The notes beneath the pieces are model-generated. The model saw only the letters and a program-made list of their open reading frames with translations. It searched no databases and was not told where the DNA came from. 64,000 bases of DNA from Druceiella hillmani (lineage: Eukaryota; Arthropoda; Insecta; Lepidoptera; Hepialidae), in the NCBI GenBank assembly GCA_039881145.1, contig JAYKKI010000095.1:7988501-8052500 (forward strand), given 5' to 3'. Within the stretch, counting starts at the first letter, position 1. Each line of letters starts with the position of its first letter. Positions 1 to 12,817 of the stretch are shown here, piece by piece. Made by a program: the position numbers and the translations under genes.

Positions 1-2094
1 GTATTAATGAAAGTATGCAATGACTGTTGTGATTTATTTTGATGAAGTACTAATTAAATTATATGTAAATAATATTAATGAAAAAAGTAAAGTTCGAAAA
101 TGATGAAATTAAAAGCTTTACACTACTTAATAAACATTTTTATTTTTATCTTCACGCACCTGACCAATTGCAACATTATGAAAAAATAATGACACCTTCA
201 AGATGTCACTATGTATTATATGTATAACTACGTACTTACACGTTATATGCAAAAAGTACTCTCAAGTGTAGAGTGAACTTACTACTAGATGGCGCTGCTT
301 TGAACTGCTGATGAAATGTATGAGAACTACTAAGGCTGTGGACTGTTTACTTGTGGACATAGGTTTACAATACAAGGACCTGGCCAGCGTATTTGTAGTA
401 CTGGTTTACCAAACATTTTCAATCCTCCATTCTCATCATTAACTATTTCACTCTAACTCATTTCAAATAGTGTCTCTATCTGTCTCAATGTAATTCACGT
501 GAAATGATATCACATCTGTCTCATTTTCTGTGTAATGGTTTTTAAGGTAGGTAAAAATTTTTTTAAGTTAGAAAGTGTTGTACCATTTTGAAACCTTGCT
601 TAAATGGGTCATCTTTAAAAAATACTAGTCAGATTAGCATAGTACATTTGTGTCACAGTATGGGAGCTAAATTTAAATTAAACTAATTTTTAATGTATGA
701 AGATTTTTTTTAAAATCATCATTTTCAAGATTTAATTTAGGCGGTAATCAATACATATGTTATTTAGGATTAGAATCATAAGTTATGGATAATTGAATTA
801 GAGCAGCTAAAAATCAGGTGCAGGACAGAAATTTTTGAGATATTCAAAATTTGTGAATTATGGTCATTTTTATTTTTCTTGGACTCCCATGAATGGGCCA
901 TTCCACAGTGAGGTATTATTTTTTCCTGTTTCTCACCTGACATAGAGTTTGGTATACTGTCTGTGTATTAAAAAATATGTTTTAAAATTTTTGATTTAAA
1001 TTGGCTTAACTCAAAATTTTCCACATTTATTTTTGAGTAATTAATAATAATAAATTAAAAAGCGATACTTAGTTTTATAACTTTAAAATGAATAGAGACT
1101 TTAGAAGTATCTTGCTTTTCTTTATAAATAAACCAAAAATAATACAAAATGTGAACCAAAAAATGTTTATTAACATATCATGGAATTTCCATACATTACC
1201 TTACATTTATCAATAATAATTTTAAAACATAAATAAAATAACATAATTGACATGATGAAAGTATTCGTTTCTGAATTTCATAAGATATATTTGAAGCATA
1301 TTCACTGGATACAAAGTGCATGATGGGACAATCAAAACGACGACAGTGCTTGCTTCCTTTAAAAAGGGAAACAATGACAGCTCTTCTGCAAAATATCATC
1401 GCTTAAATAAAAAACTGGCAATATTCAAAATTTTTCGAAAATAAGATTTTTGGCTAAAATGAGACTATCTACTATATTTTATATAGAAAAGAGAAACTAT
1501 AAAATTATACGTTAAGCTCATGAGATGTCGCATGTGTCATTTTTGCACTCTTTGGTCATCGGCCATTTTGCTTGTGGAAAAACGTCACCTATCATTTGCA
1601 ACCCATCCCACAAAACGAAGTACATGTGCATTCCTATAGAAAAGTGACATTTCTCAAAATAGTGTGTGGATACGTTTACAAAAAATGAGAAATATTTGAA
1701 AAAAACGTCTTTTTCAAGAAAGTATATTTATTCTATAAAATAGAACTTAATTTGTTTGTGTATAGTTTATAGAAAAATGTAATTTTTTTAAATGTCTCAT
1801 CAAGAAATTATGTTATTGAGACATGACATTATACATTTCATATCAGAAAAATATAATTTTAAATGTGACTGATTGTTTAGAATAATATATTTTTTTATTA
1901 TTTTGTTTAATGATGACGTTTATCTACGAAATTTATAATATAATTTGCTGTTATAAATGCGGGTATTTTTAACAAAAATACATGCATCTATGAGATTAAA
2001 TTATGCTACAAATTGCGTGAAGTTATTAAATATATTCGCAAAAGACATGGGTGTCAAACTAATAAAATTAATCTTTAAATTTTATTAATTTTAG
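1..2094. other. Intergenic, no gene seen
   Basis: AT-rich DNA with only short open frames of low complexity. No recognisable protein, RNA gene or clear repeat was found. The last bases (pyrimidine-rich, ending TTTTAG at about 2089-2094) look like a splice acceptor in front of the decayed ORF that follows. Confidence 0.5.
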
Positions 2095-4200
2095 GATGAA
2101 GCGCAATGAGAAAGTTTTAAAAATCACTTTGTTTAAGAAACGAGGTGAAGAGAATCCAGTGGCCTATAATTCTCTTCCATTAAAGGCCAACAAAAACCAG
2201 TTGTCATACCTGAAATATCAAGTGTCTGAATCCACGGAACCGAATGATTCAGAGCCAGAGCTGGTTAATCAAGGCCATAACTCAGATACAGAAAATAGAG
2301 ATCTGATAAATGAAGCATCCACATCTAAACTATGTGAGACTATCAACGTCAAAACATCGGAAAATAAATTAAATTCCATACGCACTCCCTTCTCTAATTT
2401 AAATAGCAATTTATCCACAACTTTTTTCTGGATTTGCGTTAACCTGGGCTGAAAAGAACGACTGAATTTGAGTTAAGTGATTTAGAATCAGAAGAAATTA
2501 CTGACGTTTTACTTTCTGACGGTCCAAAAACTTCGTGCAATTTAGTAATACTGGAATCGGATATTTCCTCAGAGGATGAGGGCGATAATTCTTCCAACTC
2601 TATACCTGACAGTCAAAACGACTTTTCATTTGACGACGTAGATAATGATCCCGATTTTTTGCTCCACAAAAATCTTGGATTATCATCGTCTTCAGAAGAA
2701 GAAACTATAGCAATAAATGAAAACCAGTAGATACAATTAAAGACGGAAAAGAGAAAACGAAAACAGTGAGAAAAAGTAAAGTTATGTCGGAAGAATGGAG
2801 AAAAATTAATCAAAACTATTAAGAAATTCTGGTAAAGCATACGTATTGACATCTAAGTTATGAAAAGAAATGAAAGAAAGACAAATAAAACCTACAGGCA
2901 CTGATAAATGTAAACTGAAATGTTTTAAAAAGACTAGCGAGGAAAAGCATCCAATTATTTTTACAAATTACTGGAAGATGGGTGATTTAGAGATGCAACG
3001 TCAATTTATCAATATACATGTAACTGTAATAAAACCTAAATATCGATATATTCGCAAAGGAAGTACAAGAAAAGACTATACCATGCATTTCATTTTGAAG
3101 TAGAAAGGGAAAATATTTGAGTGTTAAGACTTTTTTAAAAATACCTTGGATATATCCAACAGACCAATAAGAACAGTAATTTCAATGAAAAACTATATTT
3201 GGAGGTTTTCTGAAAGATGATAAAAGAGGGAAGTATAGGAAACACAATAACACTGATGGGATTAAAAAACATATCGATTCTACAGCTAGAATTAAAAATC
3301 ATTATTGTCGAGCTAATACTAGCCGGGAATACATTGAGGGAGGTTTCACTGTTGCACAATTACATAGACACTATGTTACAAAATGTCAGTCGGAAAACAC
3401 TTTCAAGCTAGTTATCAAATATACTATAACTTATTGAACAAAGAGTACAATATTTCTTTTTGGACTCCAAAAAAGGACCAATGTGAGGATTGCGCAGCTT
3501 ATAACAATGCAGATGATAAAGATCAGTTAAAAACCGAATATGACTCTCATCTCGAAGAAAAAGATTTAGTAAGAAAAGAAAATGCAAATGAAAAAGTATA
3601 ACAGCCGTCTATGATTTGCAATCTCAAATGGTGACGTCTCCAATTTTTATTATATATCAAAACTTAATGTTCTGAACTTTACCATTTATGAACTCAGATC
3701 CAAAGACATAAACTGCTACGTCTGGCATGAAGGGGAAGGTTTAAGAGGAGTCAATGAAATGGGATCATGCGTTTTAAGTAATTTAAGAAGTTTACAAGTA
3801 AAAATTAAAAAATATTATGAAATAATATTTTACAGCGACAACTGCTATGTTCAGCAAAAAAATTAATGTATGATTGCAAATGTATATGCATGCTCTGACA
3901 AATTTAGAAAATTTAAAGCCTATCACCCACCAATTTCTTATAAAAGGTCACTCACAAAATAAAAGCTCAGCCCATTCCACTATTGAGCGTAATATTTCAA
4001 AATCCCTGAAATCTACACCTATTTACTTACCGGAGCAATACATTAGACTGATAAGAACAGCCAAAAAAAAAGGAATCCATATAGAGATTATGAAGGAGAC
4101 CACAAGTTTTTTGTTATTAAAAAATTTGCAGACGACATTGGAGGAAATTACACAATGAATGAAGATAAAGAAAAGGTTAAGATGGGAGATATCTAAGTAG
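2095..4200 (+). pseudogene. Decayed DUF7869-like repeat-family protein
   Basis: Broken plus-strand ORF spread over several frames. In order it shows: an acidic Ser-rich N-terminus (2096-2730, e.g. SSSSEEETIAINEN); a Cys block KCKLKC followed by YWKMGDLEMQRQFINIHV (about 2900-3030); FWTPKKDQCEDCAAYNN (about 3460-3510); TAVYDLQ (3600); CYVWHEGEGLRGVNEMGSC (about 3715-3770); FYSDNCYVQQKN (about 3830-3865); and HQFLIKGHSQ with a downstream HSTIER (about 3930-3990). The same ordered blocks are known to me from a widespread family of uncharacterised, often repeated insect proteins (I believe Pfam DUF7869). The YSDNC..Q block may hold a DDE-like acidic residue, but that is inference. At least four frame changes and several stops make it non-functional. 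Terminal repeats were not identified, so its status as a mobile element is not proven here. Confidence 0.7.
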
Positions 4201-6000
4201 AAAAAGAGTTTAATGATCGATTTTTTTACAAGTATTCCTATAAGGAAGATAGATTCAAAACTGTCCTAATCAAAACTCGAACCACCAAGGAAAAAATGAA
4301 CTGCTGAATGAATGAACGCTTGACTCATCAAAATTGGGTGTCTAATTGTAAGAAAGCAGGTATACTTAGTCTTATAGATAAAAATATAATTCCCAAGTTT
4401 TATAAAAACTTTTATGCAAATCTATAAATATGCTTAATAACTTAATTTAATTTTTCTAGTATTTTATGTTTAGGACGTTACTATTGTACTTTGTTTATAT
4501 TTTATAATATTTTACTATGTAAAAATACTGTTAAAAAATTTGTTAATGTCGATTAAGTATGAACTTTAGTTTTTCTTTAATATTAAAATAATAAATATTC
4601 CAAAAGTAAATTGTTTATAGAAGAATTCATGTTTATTTTTTATAGAAGTGGCAATATTGATTTTTTAGAAATAAGTTTAATCAAAAAGAGGCTAACATTT
4701 TAGTTCTAGACTTACCGATTTGTTCAATAATTCGTATTAAAAATGTCACAACTAGGTAGTGTACTTTTATCTACAGAAACAGACGTCTCCGATTTCTGTT
4801 AAAATTTTAGTTTTATGTTCTTATTCAAGTATGAGTAGATTAAAATTTGATATCATTGATCTCAATATTGTTGCCATTAATATATCAAATATTCACTAGT
4901 TAGGATAAAGGTTTGACAATTATTGTAATTTTCAGTGGAAATGTTTAAAAAAAACTTTTAAATACTTCAATGTTTTAAAACAATTTATTGAAATAAAACT
5001 ATTTTTTTTCAGTCATGTATTATTTTTTTAAAAAATCCATGTCGTAATATTTTCTTATTTAGATAGAAAAATTACATTTCTTTCTATAATTGCCTCATTT
5101 ATAAAAAAATATTTAAAATAAATCCACCATCTTAACCCTTCATACACATAACTTAAAAATTATATATTTAATACATATATGTTAATATCTAACTTTAAAG
5201 AGAAAACGAATTTTAATAAAACTTTAAATGTACTTTTTAATTTCTACTTTTTCAATAATGCCATTTTTCTATTTAAACGACGATGTATGCCCTCCATTTC
5301 TAAACAGGTGAAAGTTTGTGAACAAATAAACTAAGCTATTTTACAAATTTTTTTTTTTTTTAAAACGTTTGTAATTTTATCAAAAGAATAATTGGATACT
5401 TGCCATAAAGAGGAAAAGGTAAGCACTCTAACCTTAATTTGAACAATAAATTAATTTAAATAATGTGGAAATCAAATTACAAAGTTTGGTAATTCAAAAA
5501 ACAATTTAGTAATTTCAGACATTGTTTTTGTGGTTACAGAAATGACATTCACTCTTTATTTTATATTTTTACAAAGATATACTGTACTTTTTGTACTAAT
5601 TTCCCTTTTTTTATGTTATTAAACACTAAATATGGAAATACGAGTACGAAGATAAATCTATAAATATTAAACATAAGAAAAACTGGAAAACATAAAAAAA
5701 TTAGTTATTACAAAAATTATATAGACGTTTCAAATTTAACATTTGACAGCTATTTTTAAGTTGTAAAAGCACTTTCAGAATAAATTTTTTATAAAAGAAA
5801 TAATTTTTTAATTATCTTTGTCAACTATTCAGTTTTTCATTTAAAGAACAAAAGTGAAATATTTAATGTCGCTGAAGAGCATCTATACCCGAACATCTGA
5901 TCCTAATTGTACTTATTATAAATACTGAATATATTTGACACCGTCCATATACTGCCATAATAAAACTAGTTGGATTTTGTATGGATTCCACGGAGTCACA
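4201..6000. other. AT-rich gap, nothing recognised
   Basis: Very AT-rich, with homopolymer runs such as the T/A tract at 5345-5363. No convincing coding region, RNA gene or repeat boundary is visible. Confidence 0.5.
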
Positions 6001-6494
6001 GCACCGAGTGGTGCAACTAGCATTACAAGCACCTATATAAAGGTAGACATTTTGCAGATGGTATTGCATACAGTTAGTTGTATGTATACTTAAAATTGAC
6101 AGAGCAGGAAAACTTGTGAACACTATTTAGCGTTGTTGTCATGTATCCGGCAAATAGGATACTATTTTTGTCTATAATATATCATAACATCAGCAGCCAA
6201 AAAAATTTATGACAACTGTAAGTTTCCACCTGCATACAAATATATTGTCAAAGCACCGAGTGGTTCATCTAGCGTTACCAGCACCTAGATAGATGGCTTG
6301 TAAATGGTATTGCATACAGTTACTTGTATGTATACTTAACATTGACAGAGCAGGAAAACTTGTGAACGCTATTTGACTTTGTTGTCATGTCCGGCGAATA
6401 GGATACTATTTTTGTCTATTACAAAACATAATATAACATCATCAGCCAAAAAATTTATGACGATTGTAAGTTTCCACCTGCATACAAATATATT
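6001..6494 (+). repeat. Two-copy tandem duplication, about 252 bp period
   Basis: Copy 1 starts at GCACCGAGTGGTGC (6001) and copy 2 at GCACCGAGTGGTTC (6253). Both run through GGTATTGCATACAGTTA, GACAGAGCAGGAAAACTTG, AGGATACTATTTTTGTCTA and GTTTCCACCTGCATACAAA. The copies differ by scattered substitutions and small indels, so the duplication is not recent. No coding function is seen. Confidence 0.85.
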
Positions 6495-6655
6495 AAACCA
6501 CAAAAATTTAAACAATTAAAGTATTTTTTTGACATTCACTTGAGGGCACAAATATATAATCGAATAAATATTATAGAATAAAAATCTCTTATTGTCATTT
6601 TTCCTAAAAACCAAATCATATTTTTTCTGTTTTAAAACATATTGTTAATGCTCAG

Positions 6656-6957
6656 CATTGGGTATTTGACTAAATTTTTTTTATTTATTAATCATAATTT
6701 CAAGGTACAAGCTGATGCAAGAGTGAAACATTTTTTAATAATCTTAAAAGTTTAAATTTAACCTTTAGAGAAGGATGGCAATACTGTGTCGTGAGGTCAT
6801 TTTTAATATTGCACATTATATTCTACAAGAGGAAAAGAGACAGGGATAAGGGCTTATTTTTCAAACATTTTTTGAATTTTTTTCAAGACTGGTTTTTAAT
6901 TATCTTATATTTTACGAAAAATATCAAAATTTAGAATGAGTCAACTACCGTATTATT
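6656..6957 (+). repeat. Dispersed repeat, copy A
   Basis: About 300 bp that recurs in the same orientation at 46848..47159. Both copies share GGGTATTTGACT, ATCATAATTTCAAGGTACAA, TTTTTAATATTGCACATTAT and, at the right edge, AATGAGTCAACTACCGTATT. The internal parts differ by indels. The family is unidentified and has no coding capacity. Confidence 0.8.
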
Positions 6958-8892
6958 TCAGATTAATGGTAAGCTAAGTTTAGCATTAAGAGTTTTTCTA
7001 GAGAAAAGTGTTTATATGATACTGACTAATCGAAATGAAATTTTAAACATATTTCAAAGAAATAATTATTATATAATCAATGATTTATTTGACAACATTT
7101 TCTGATTTGAAGACTATTTTGAAATTTTTTTATTGATTGCACAAGATTCAGAACAGACTCGACCGAGCCCATACAGGTATAATAATTTATAAAATATGTC
7201 TTTACTTAGTCCACTTCTGACATTTGGGCTGAATGGGCAACATTCAGCCAAATGTTGTTTAAGAATTGTACAATTTTTGTGGAAAGTGTTTCTTAACCTG
7301 AGATGCAAATTTATTAAATATCGGTATTTAAAAGTATACATATTAATACGCTAATAATTGACCAAACAAACTAAAACGCAATTACACTTTCTTAAGGGCC
7401 CCCAAGACGGTCAAATAATTTGATTCAAATATGTAAATTTTGGTTCGATTAAACCGTTATAAGCTGTTACAAAAGTTTTACTTCTGCCGTTAAACCCACC
7501 AAGTGTACACATTTTTTTTTCTCTTCATGTAATACCATTTATATTTATTGACAAATAGACCAGGCCGCATGGCTTGACTCTTTGCCGCCACTTAAGCTTT
7601 ATGTCCGAGTATCGTACGGCACAGACTGTCAGGTCTTACAACGTAAATAAGTATAAGTATTATTGTTGGATGTAGTAAAGAATTCCAACTTAATCTGGAA
7701 AAATTCTTATTATGTGTTAAGCTAGCATCGCATGGGTCATATTTATGGTATCAACACCAACTTGTTGCGTTCGGATTCAGAAATTTTTAAATTGACTAAG
7801 ATTCACTACACAGTTTATCTTTAATGATCATGTAGTATGCATACCGAGATGCATGTCCGAGATGAATAGCATTGCAATATACGTCGGATCATAGTTATTA
7901 TCTGTTTGCTTAATGCATAATAACATATTAAGTATGCAGTAATTTAATCAGCTTATGTTTATCTGGAGACCATGATAAGTTAATTGTTGTCTTATAGTTG
8001 AACGAGTCTAAAAAAACTTTTTGACATTAGTTAGACAGGTTCGTCAAACAGTCACGTATTTGAATAATGTTTGATGTAAATGTATATGTAATGTGTTTGA
8101 TGCGTCGGTTAATCAAATTTCTTTTCATGAGTTCAAACCGCTGTCAAGTATGTGAGCTTTGTTTCAAATCGTTTTGACTGTCTCAGGGCGCGTTTACAAT
8201 TAATTCTTGAAGCTCACAGTTGGATAATATCTTAAATAAAATAGTATTCAAGGAACCAATCTTTAACATAATACTTTATTATGGCAAATTTTATAATATA
8301 TTCATATCGTAACAATAAAACTATGACTATGTGGTTAATCATCATGATTTCCTGTCATAAATAAAAGTAATAGCTCTAATAGAAGCAATAGTGCCATCAT
8401 AATTAATTTTTATTGAAAAATTTCAAATCTTTACAAAAAAATTAAAGACTGAAATGTTTATTAAGTTCCTACTGTAAAACCTTACCTAAGCTTAAGTTTA
8501 TCAATAACAAAATTAATTTTTAAAGTAATACATATGTTATTGTCATGGGTGTTTTTTAAACATTTCTTTACTAAATATTATAATCGAAAATAAAAACATT
8601 CACTCAAATGGAAGGAGACAGGAAATTATGTCTTTCATCGAAATTATGTTGAAAAAATTCAATCAAGTTTTAATCTCGTCAACATTTAAATATATTACAG
8701 CAACACTGAATTCCTACATATTAAACCACTTGTAAATAAAATAAAACTGAAAACCATAATTTTTAATTTGCATATAAATCTATATTCTTACCTACTTACT
8801 TCATACTTAATTTTATATTTGAGTAAAATGGCTCTAGATTTTTCCAGAATCGAGCAATCCTACCTACAAATTTTATATAAAAAATGTGCAGA
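6958..8892. other. Intergenic gap, nothing recognised
   Basis: No supported gene. The stretch 7550-8180 is somewhat less AT-rich than its neighbours but shows no protein or RNA signature. The right end lies just downstream of the minus-strand sororin gene. Confidence 0.45.
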
Positions 8893-8898
8893 TTTATT
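8893..8898 (-). promoter_or_regulatory. Candidate poly(A) signal of the sororin gene
   Basis: TTTATT on the plus strand reads AATAAA on the minus strand, about 90 bases downstream of the sororin stop codon. Other A-rich candidates lie further on, so the choice is tentative. Confidence 0.4.
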
Positions 8899-8985
8899 AT
8901 TTCAATAACAGCTTAATCGTGTTAAACATTCATTACATTCATGCAATAACCTATGCTATTTCAATACAAATAACTTGAAGAGAAT

Positions 8986-9066
8986 TCACTCGATTATAAG
9001 AGGAAATTCATCAACTTCTTCTAACATGGAGTTGAAGCTTGCAGCCCAAGCGTCTGCTTCTTTGTC
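8986..9066 (-). CDS. dmt: Sororin terminal exon with conserved C-terminal helix
   Basis: 26 codons plus TGA after a TTTCAG acceptor. The peptide begins DKEADAWAASFNSML and ends FPLIIE. Human sororin ends with a comparable DEWAAAMNAEFEAAEQFD segment and a final LLVE, so the spacing of W, AA, F/M, E and the hydrophobic end is kept. This short exon is the strongest family evidence for the gene. Confidence 0.8.
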   Translation of the reverse strand, partial: DKEADAWAASFNSMLEEVDEFPLIIE

Positions 9067-12000
9067 CTGAAATATAGTTTTGCAATTATTTTAATGAAAA
9101 TAGTAAATTTAAAATATACACGGTGTCCGAAAATAAGTGTCGGACAAAGAAAGATGTTATTCCTTGACTGAATAATAGTCGTTGAAATAAAATTTAAAAG
9201 TTGACTTTTTCTTTCAGAAAATTGAAAATAATATTCATAATTATTTGTCATCTTTTTCGTACACACGATACTTGCACACATCTTTCAACGCGGCTCGGGG
9301 GAAATAACACACGAACATTTGCGAAGACATCATCACTGCGGGTAAACACTGCACTCCAAGCAAGTGTTAGGCGTGTTAAAAAGAGTTACGTGTAATATTT
9401 ATTTTGCACTCAATTAGAAAAAGGGCTTGTTTTACGTTTTATTTCAACGACAATATATTTATTTATAAGCCAATAAATAATGTCTTTCTTTGTCTGACAT
9501 CTCTTCCCGGAAACTGTGTACATACATGTTAACTATCTTTTTATTGAAACAAGTTTATTTTCTCATTCGTACTATTCTAGTGCCGTTAGTTACTGTGTTA
9601 CAAGTATAGAATACCGATATCAGATTTTAAGATTTGTCATTAAATACGGGAACAAAACCTGGTATTAAAAAAAATACCAAAGAAGGAACATGATAAAATA
9701 AAATTACCAAAAAAGGAACATGATAATGATAAGATGGATTTGCATTTACTATTACTTGAATATAAGGAAAAAGCCTCTTAATAATCAGACAATATATTAG
9801 CTTTGCTGCATAGGAAATAAAAAAATAACAAAAAAATCATGATATTTTATCATTAGTACTTTCAATCGCTTTTATTTTTAAAATAACAATTCTGTTCTTA
9901 AAATCTATTTGCCTACAGCATTGGCATGATGACTTCCAAAACTGTTATTTTACAAGTAATGTCAAAATGCTAGTTTTGTTTGTATAGTAGGTAATTATCT
10001 AAAATGTGTTATTTGCCTGCAGCATTGACATGAAGACTGCTAAAACTGTTATTTTACAAGTAATGTCAAAATGCTAGTTTTGTTTGTACAGTAGGTAATT
10101 ATCTAAAATGTGTTATTTGCCTGCAGCATTGACATGAAGACTGCTAAAACTGTTATTTTACAAATAATATCAAAATGTTAGTTTTGTTCGTACAGTAGGT
10201 AATTATCTAAAATGTGTTATTTGCCTACAGCATTGACATGAAGACTGCTAAAACTGTTATTTTACAAAAAATATCAAAATGTTAGTTTTGTTCGTACAGT
10301 AGATAATTATCTAAAATGTGTTATTTGCCTACAGCATTGACATGAAGACTGCTAAAACTGTTATTTTATAAAAATATCAAAATGTTAGTTTTGTTCGTAC
10401 AGTAGGTAATTATCTAAAATGTGTTATTTGCCTATAGCATTGACATGAAGACTGCTAAAACTGTTATTTTACAAAAAATATCAAAATGTTAGTTTTGTTC
10501 GTACAGTAGATAATTATCTAAAATGTGTTATTTGCTTACAGCATTGACATGAAGGCTGCTAAAACTGTTATTTTATAAAAAATATCAAAATGGTAGTATT
10601 GTTCGTATAGTAGGTAATTATGTAATATGTGTACATACTCCCACAAGGACCATAATATTCTAAATCCAACCCTAATTCCTCGATAAATAATTAAGAAATT
10701 AGATCATAAAATATTATAGATCGAATAATGGCAATATAATAATTCCGTAAATTCTAACATGTGATGTACGGCTGTTTTCTTATGTTGCTCCTGCGTATAT
10801 ATTATCTGTTTGAATATTTTTTTATGTTAGTGCGGTTGAGAAGTATTCATAAGGGAGGGAAGTCCCTGGCAAAACGTTGGAGAATTTCTGGCTGCAACGC
10901 TTTATGTTCACAGTAGTGTACATTTGCATGCCTTAACTTAACTGATCTTTTAGATCAGTTTTTTTAAAAATTGTAATATTTTTACACATGGCATTTCTCT
11001 TAACTGCATCAACATATACACAGAATACGCTACAAATATTTCTTTTAGAGTTTCTACATAAATAATATTTAAATCAGGGCACCAAAACGAATTATTAAAG
11101 TTCTTCTGAGTTTCTCTTTGCATTCACGTCCTCATTCGAAAGCATTGAATAAACAAAATTTTAACTTTTTAGTAATATCCATTTTTTTTTAATACTAGTC
11201 CCGGACCTTTTCGAACCTAATAGTTATACATTGTGTATATGATTATTTTGATAGTTGTAAGAGCCTATAAAATATTTGAATAATAAAAGAAAAATCTTAC
11301 AGTAATAGTATAAAAATGAAATTTAAGTCGAAATGTAGTAAATATACCTCTTCCTTCGGTTTCACTTCCTTTTTTCTTCTTTTTACAGTTCGCTTTGGTT
11401 TTACTGTAAATAAAGCTGGTGGTTCTTCAATTTCTTCCTCAACTTCACTTGCTACATCAGAACTATCATCAGAGCTGCTAATAGAGATTTTACGTTTTTG
11501 TTGTACTGGGGGTTTAGATCTATCATAGCATTTAATGTTAACCTGTAACAGACATGTATTACATGCTTCAATAAAGACAGAGAAATATGAACTTTATCTA
11601 AGAATGTTGATTGGAATTGCGAAAATCATAACCAGCCAATAATAGTCACCAAATTTACAAGTCTACACAAACTGATTTTGACATTTTTTCAAATATGTTA
11701 GGTAACAAATTAATTCGACTTTAGTTTAAAATTTTTTTAAGAAGTTAGAGGAAATTGTCAATACATCAAGTCTGTGTGACAAGTTTTATTTTCTGGGTAT
11801 TTGTCATTGTCACTAAGTTACCATAATTTTTTTCATTCTTTGCATATATTATTGTTATAAGTTAAACTAACATTTCCAAATTTTGTATTAGCTATTTGAC
11901 AACCCCTATTTTATATTTTTAGATATGCCTCAAAACCAGCTTTTTAATTGTCTATTGTAAGTACCTCTATTTCATTTGTTTTATTATTTACATACAAAAT

Positions 12001-12768
12001 TGAAACATTTTCACACATCACATCAGTCTGGAGCAAAAAATATTTTGATCTGGATATAAGACAGAAAATAAAACCATACACTAACAAAATTAATATACAT
12101 GACTGTGTATCTAAGAATATAATAAAGTCTGCAACAGCATATATGATGTAAAATCCATGATAATTGTTTTTATTTATATATATCGAAATCAGTTGCTGTT
12201 TAGCGCACGATAGCGGAGGTCGCTCGCACGCATCGCTAATTTTTTATCTTTCTACATGTTACATAAAGTTCAAATTATAATATTATTAGTAATTACAATA
12301 TAAAAAGGATCCAGGAAAAAAAAATGTTTAACCCATAATGTCGGAATACGAAAATAATTCGAGTGAAAAATGATAGTTTTTCAAGTTGTGAAGAAAGTGT
12401 TAGTGGGAGTGACATTGTGGTGCGCTCACAATTTGGTGTAATGCAGATTTTGGGTGATAGTGATAATAATGACGATAACAATTATTTTGCTTTTACGGAA
12501 GATGTAACGGACTGCGAAAATACAATGTGACCTTGATTTCAGTTTTTGTTATAATTTTTGTTCATAATATATATTTCCATAATTTTCTTTGTATTTTATT
12601 ATCCTTGTGCAAGGTTTTATTAAGAAAATACCGAAAAAATTATTAAAATTGGATAATTTTTGGAAGAGATACAGTTTTTTTTTCCAGACATGGGTAAATA
12701 ACGTCAAAAATGAAAGATTTCTTTGGTACTTTTAAGTATATATGATTAAAAACCATGGTACTAAAACG

Positions 12769-12817
<49 letters not shown>

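Noticed and set aside
9905..10637. Regular direct repeats that could suggest a CRISPR array
   Set aside because: The repeats are contiguous 104-bp units without unique spacers, in an animal intron; no cas genes exist here.
10940..10968. Hairpin followed by a T run resembling an intrinsic terminator
   Set aside because: Bacterial-type terminators have no meaning in this eukaryotic intron; the stem is short and AT-rich.
12335..12528. Acidic open stretch on the plus strand in sororin intron 1
   Set aside because: Too short, with one frame break, and without a diagnostic motif; mentioned only in the gap description.
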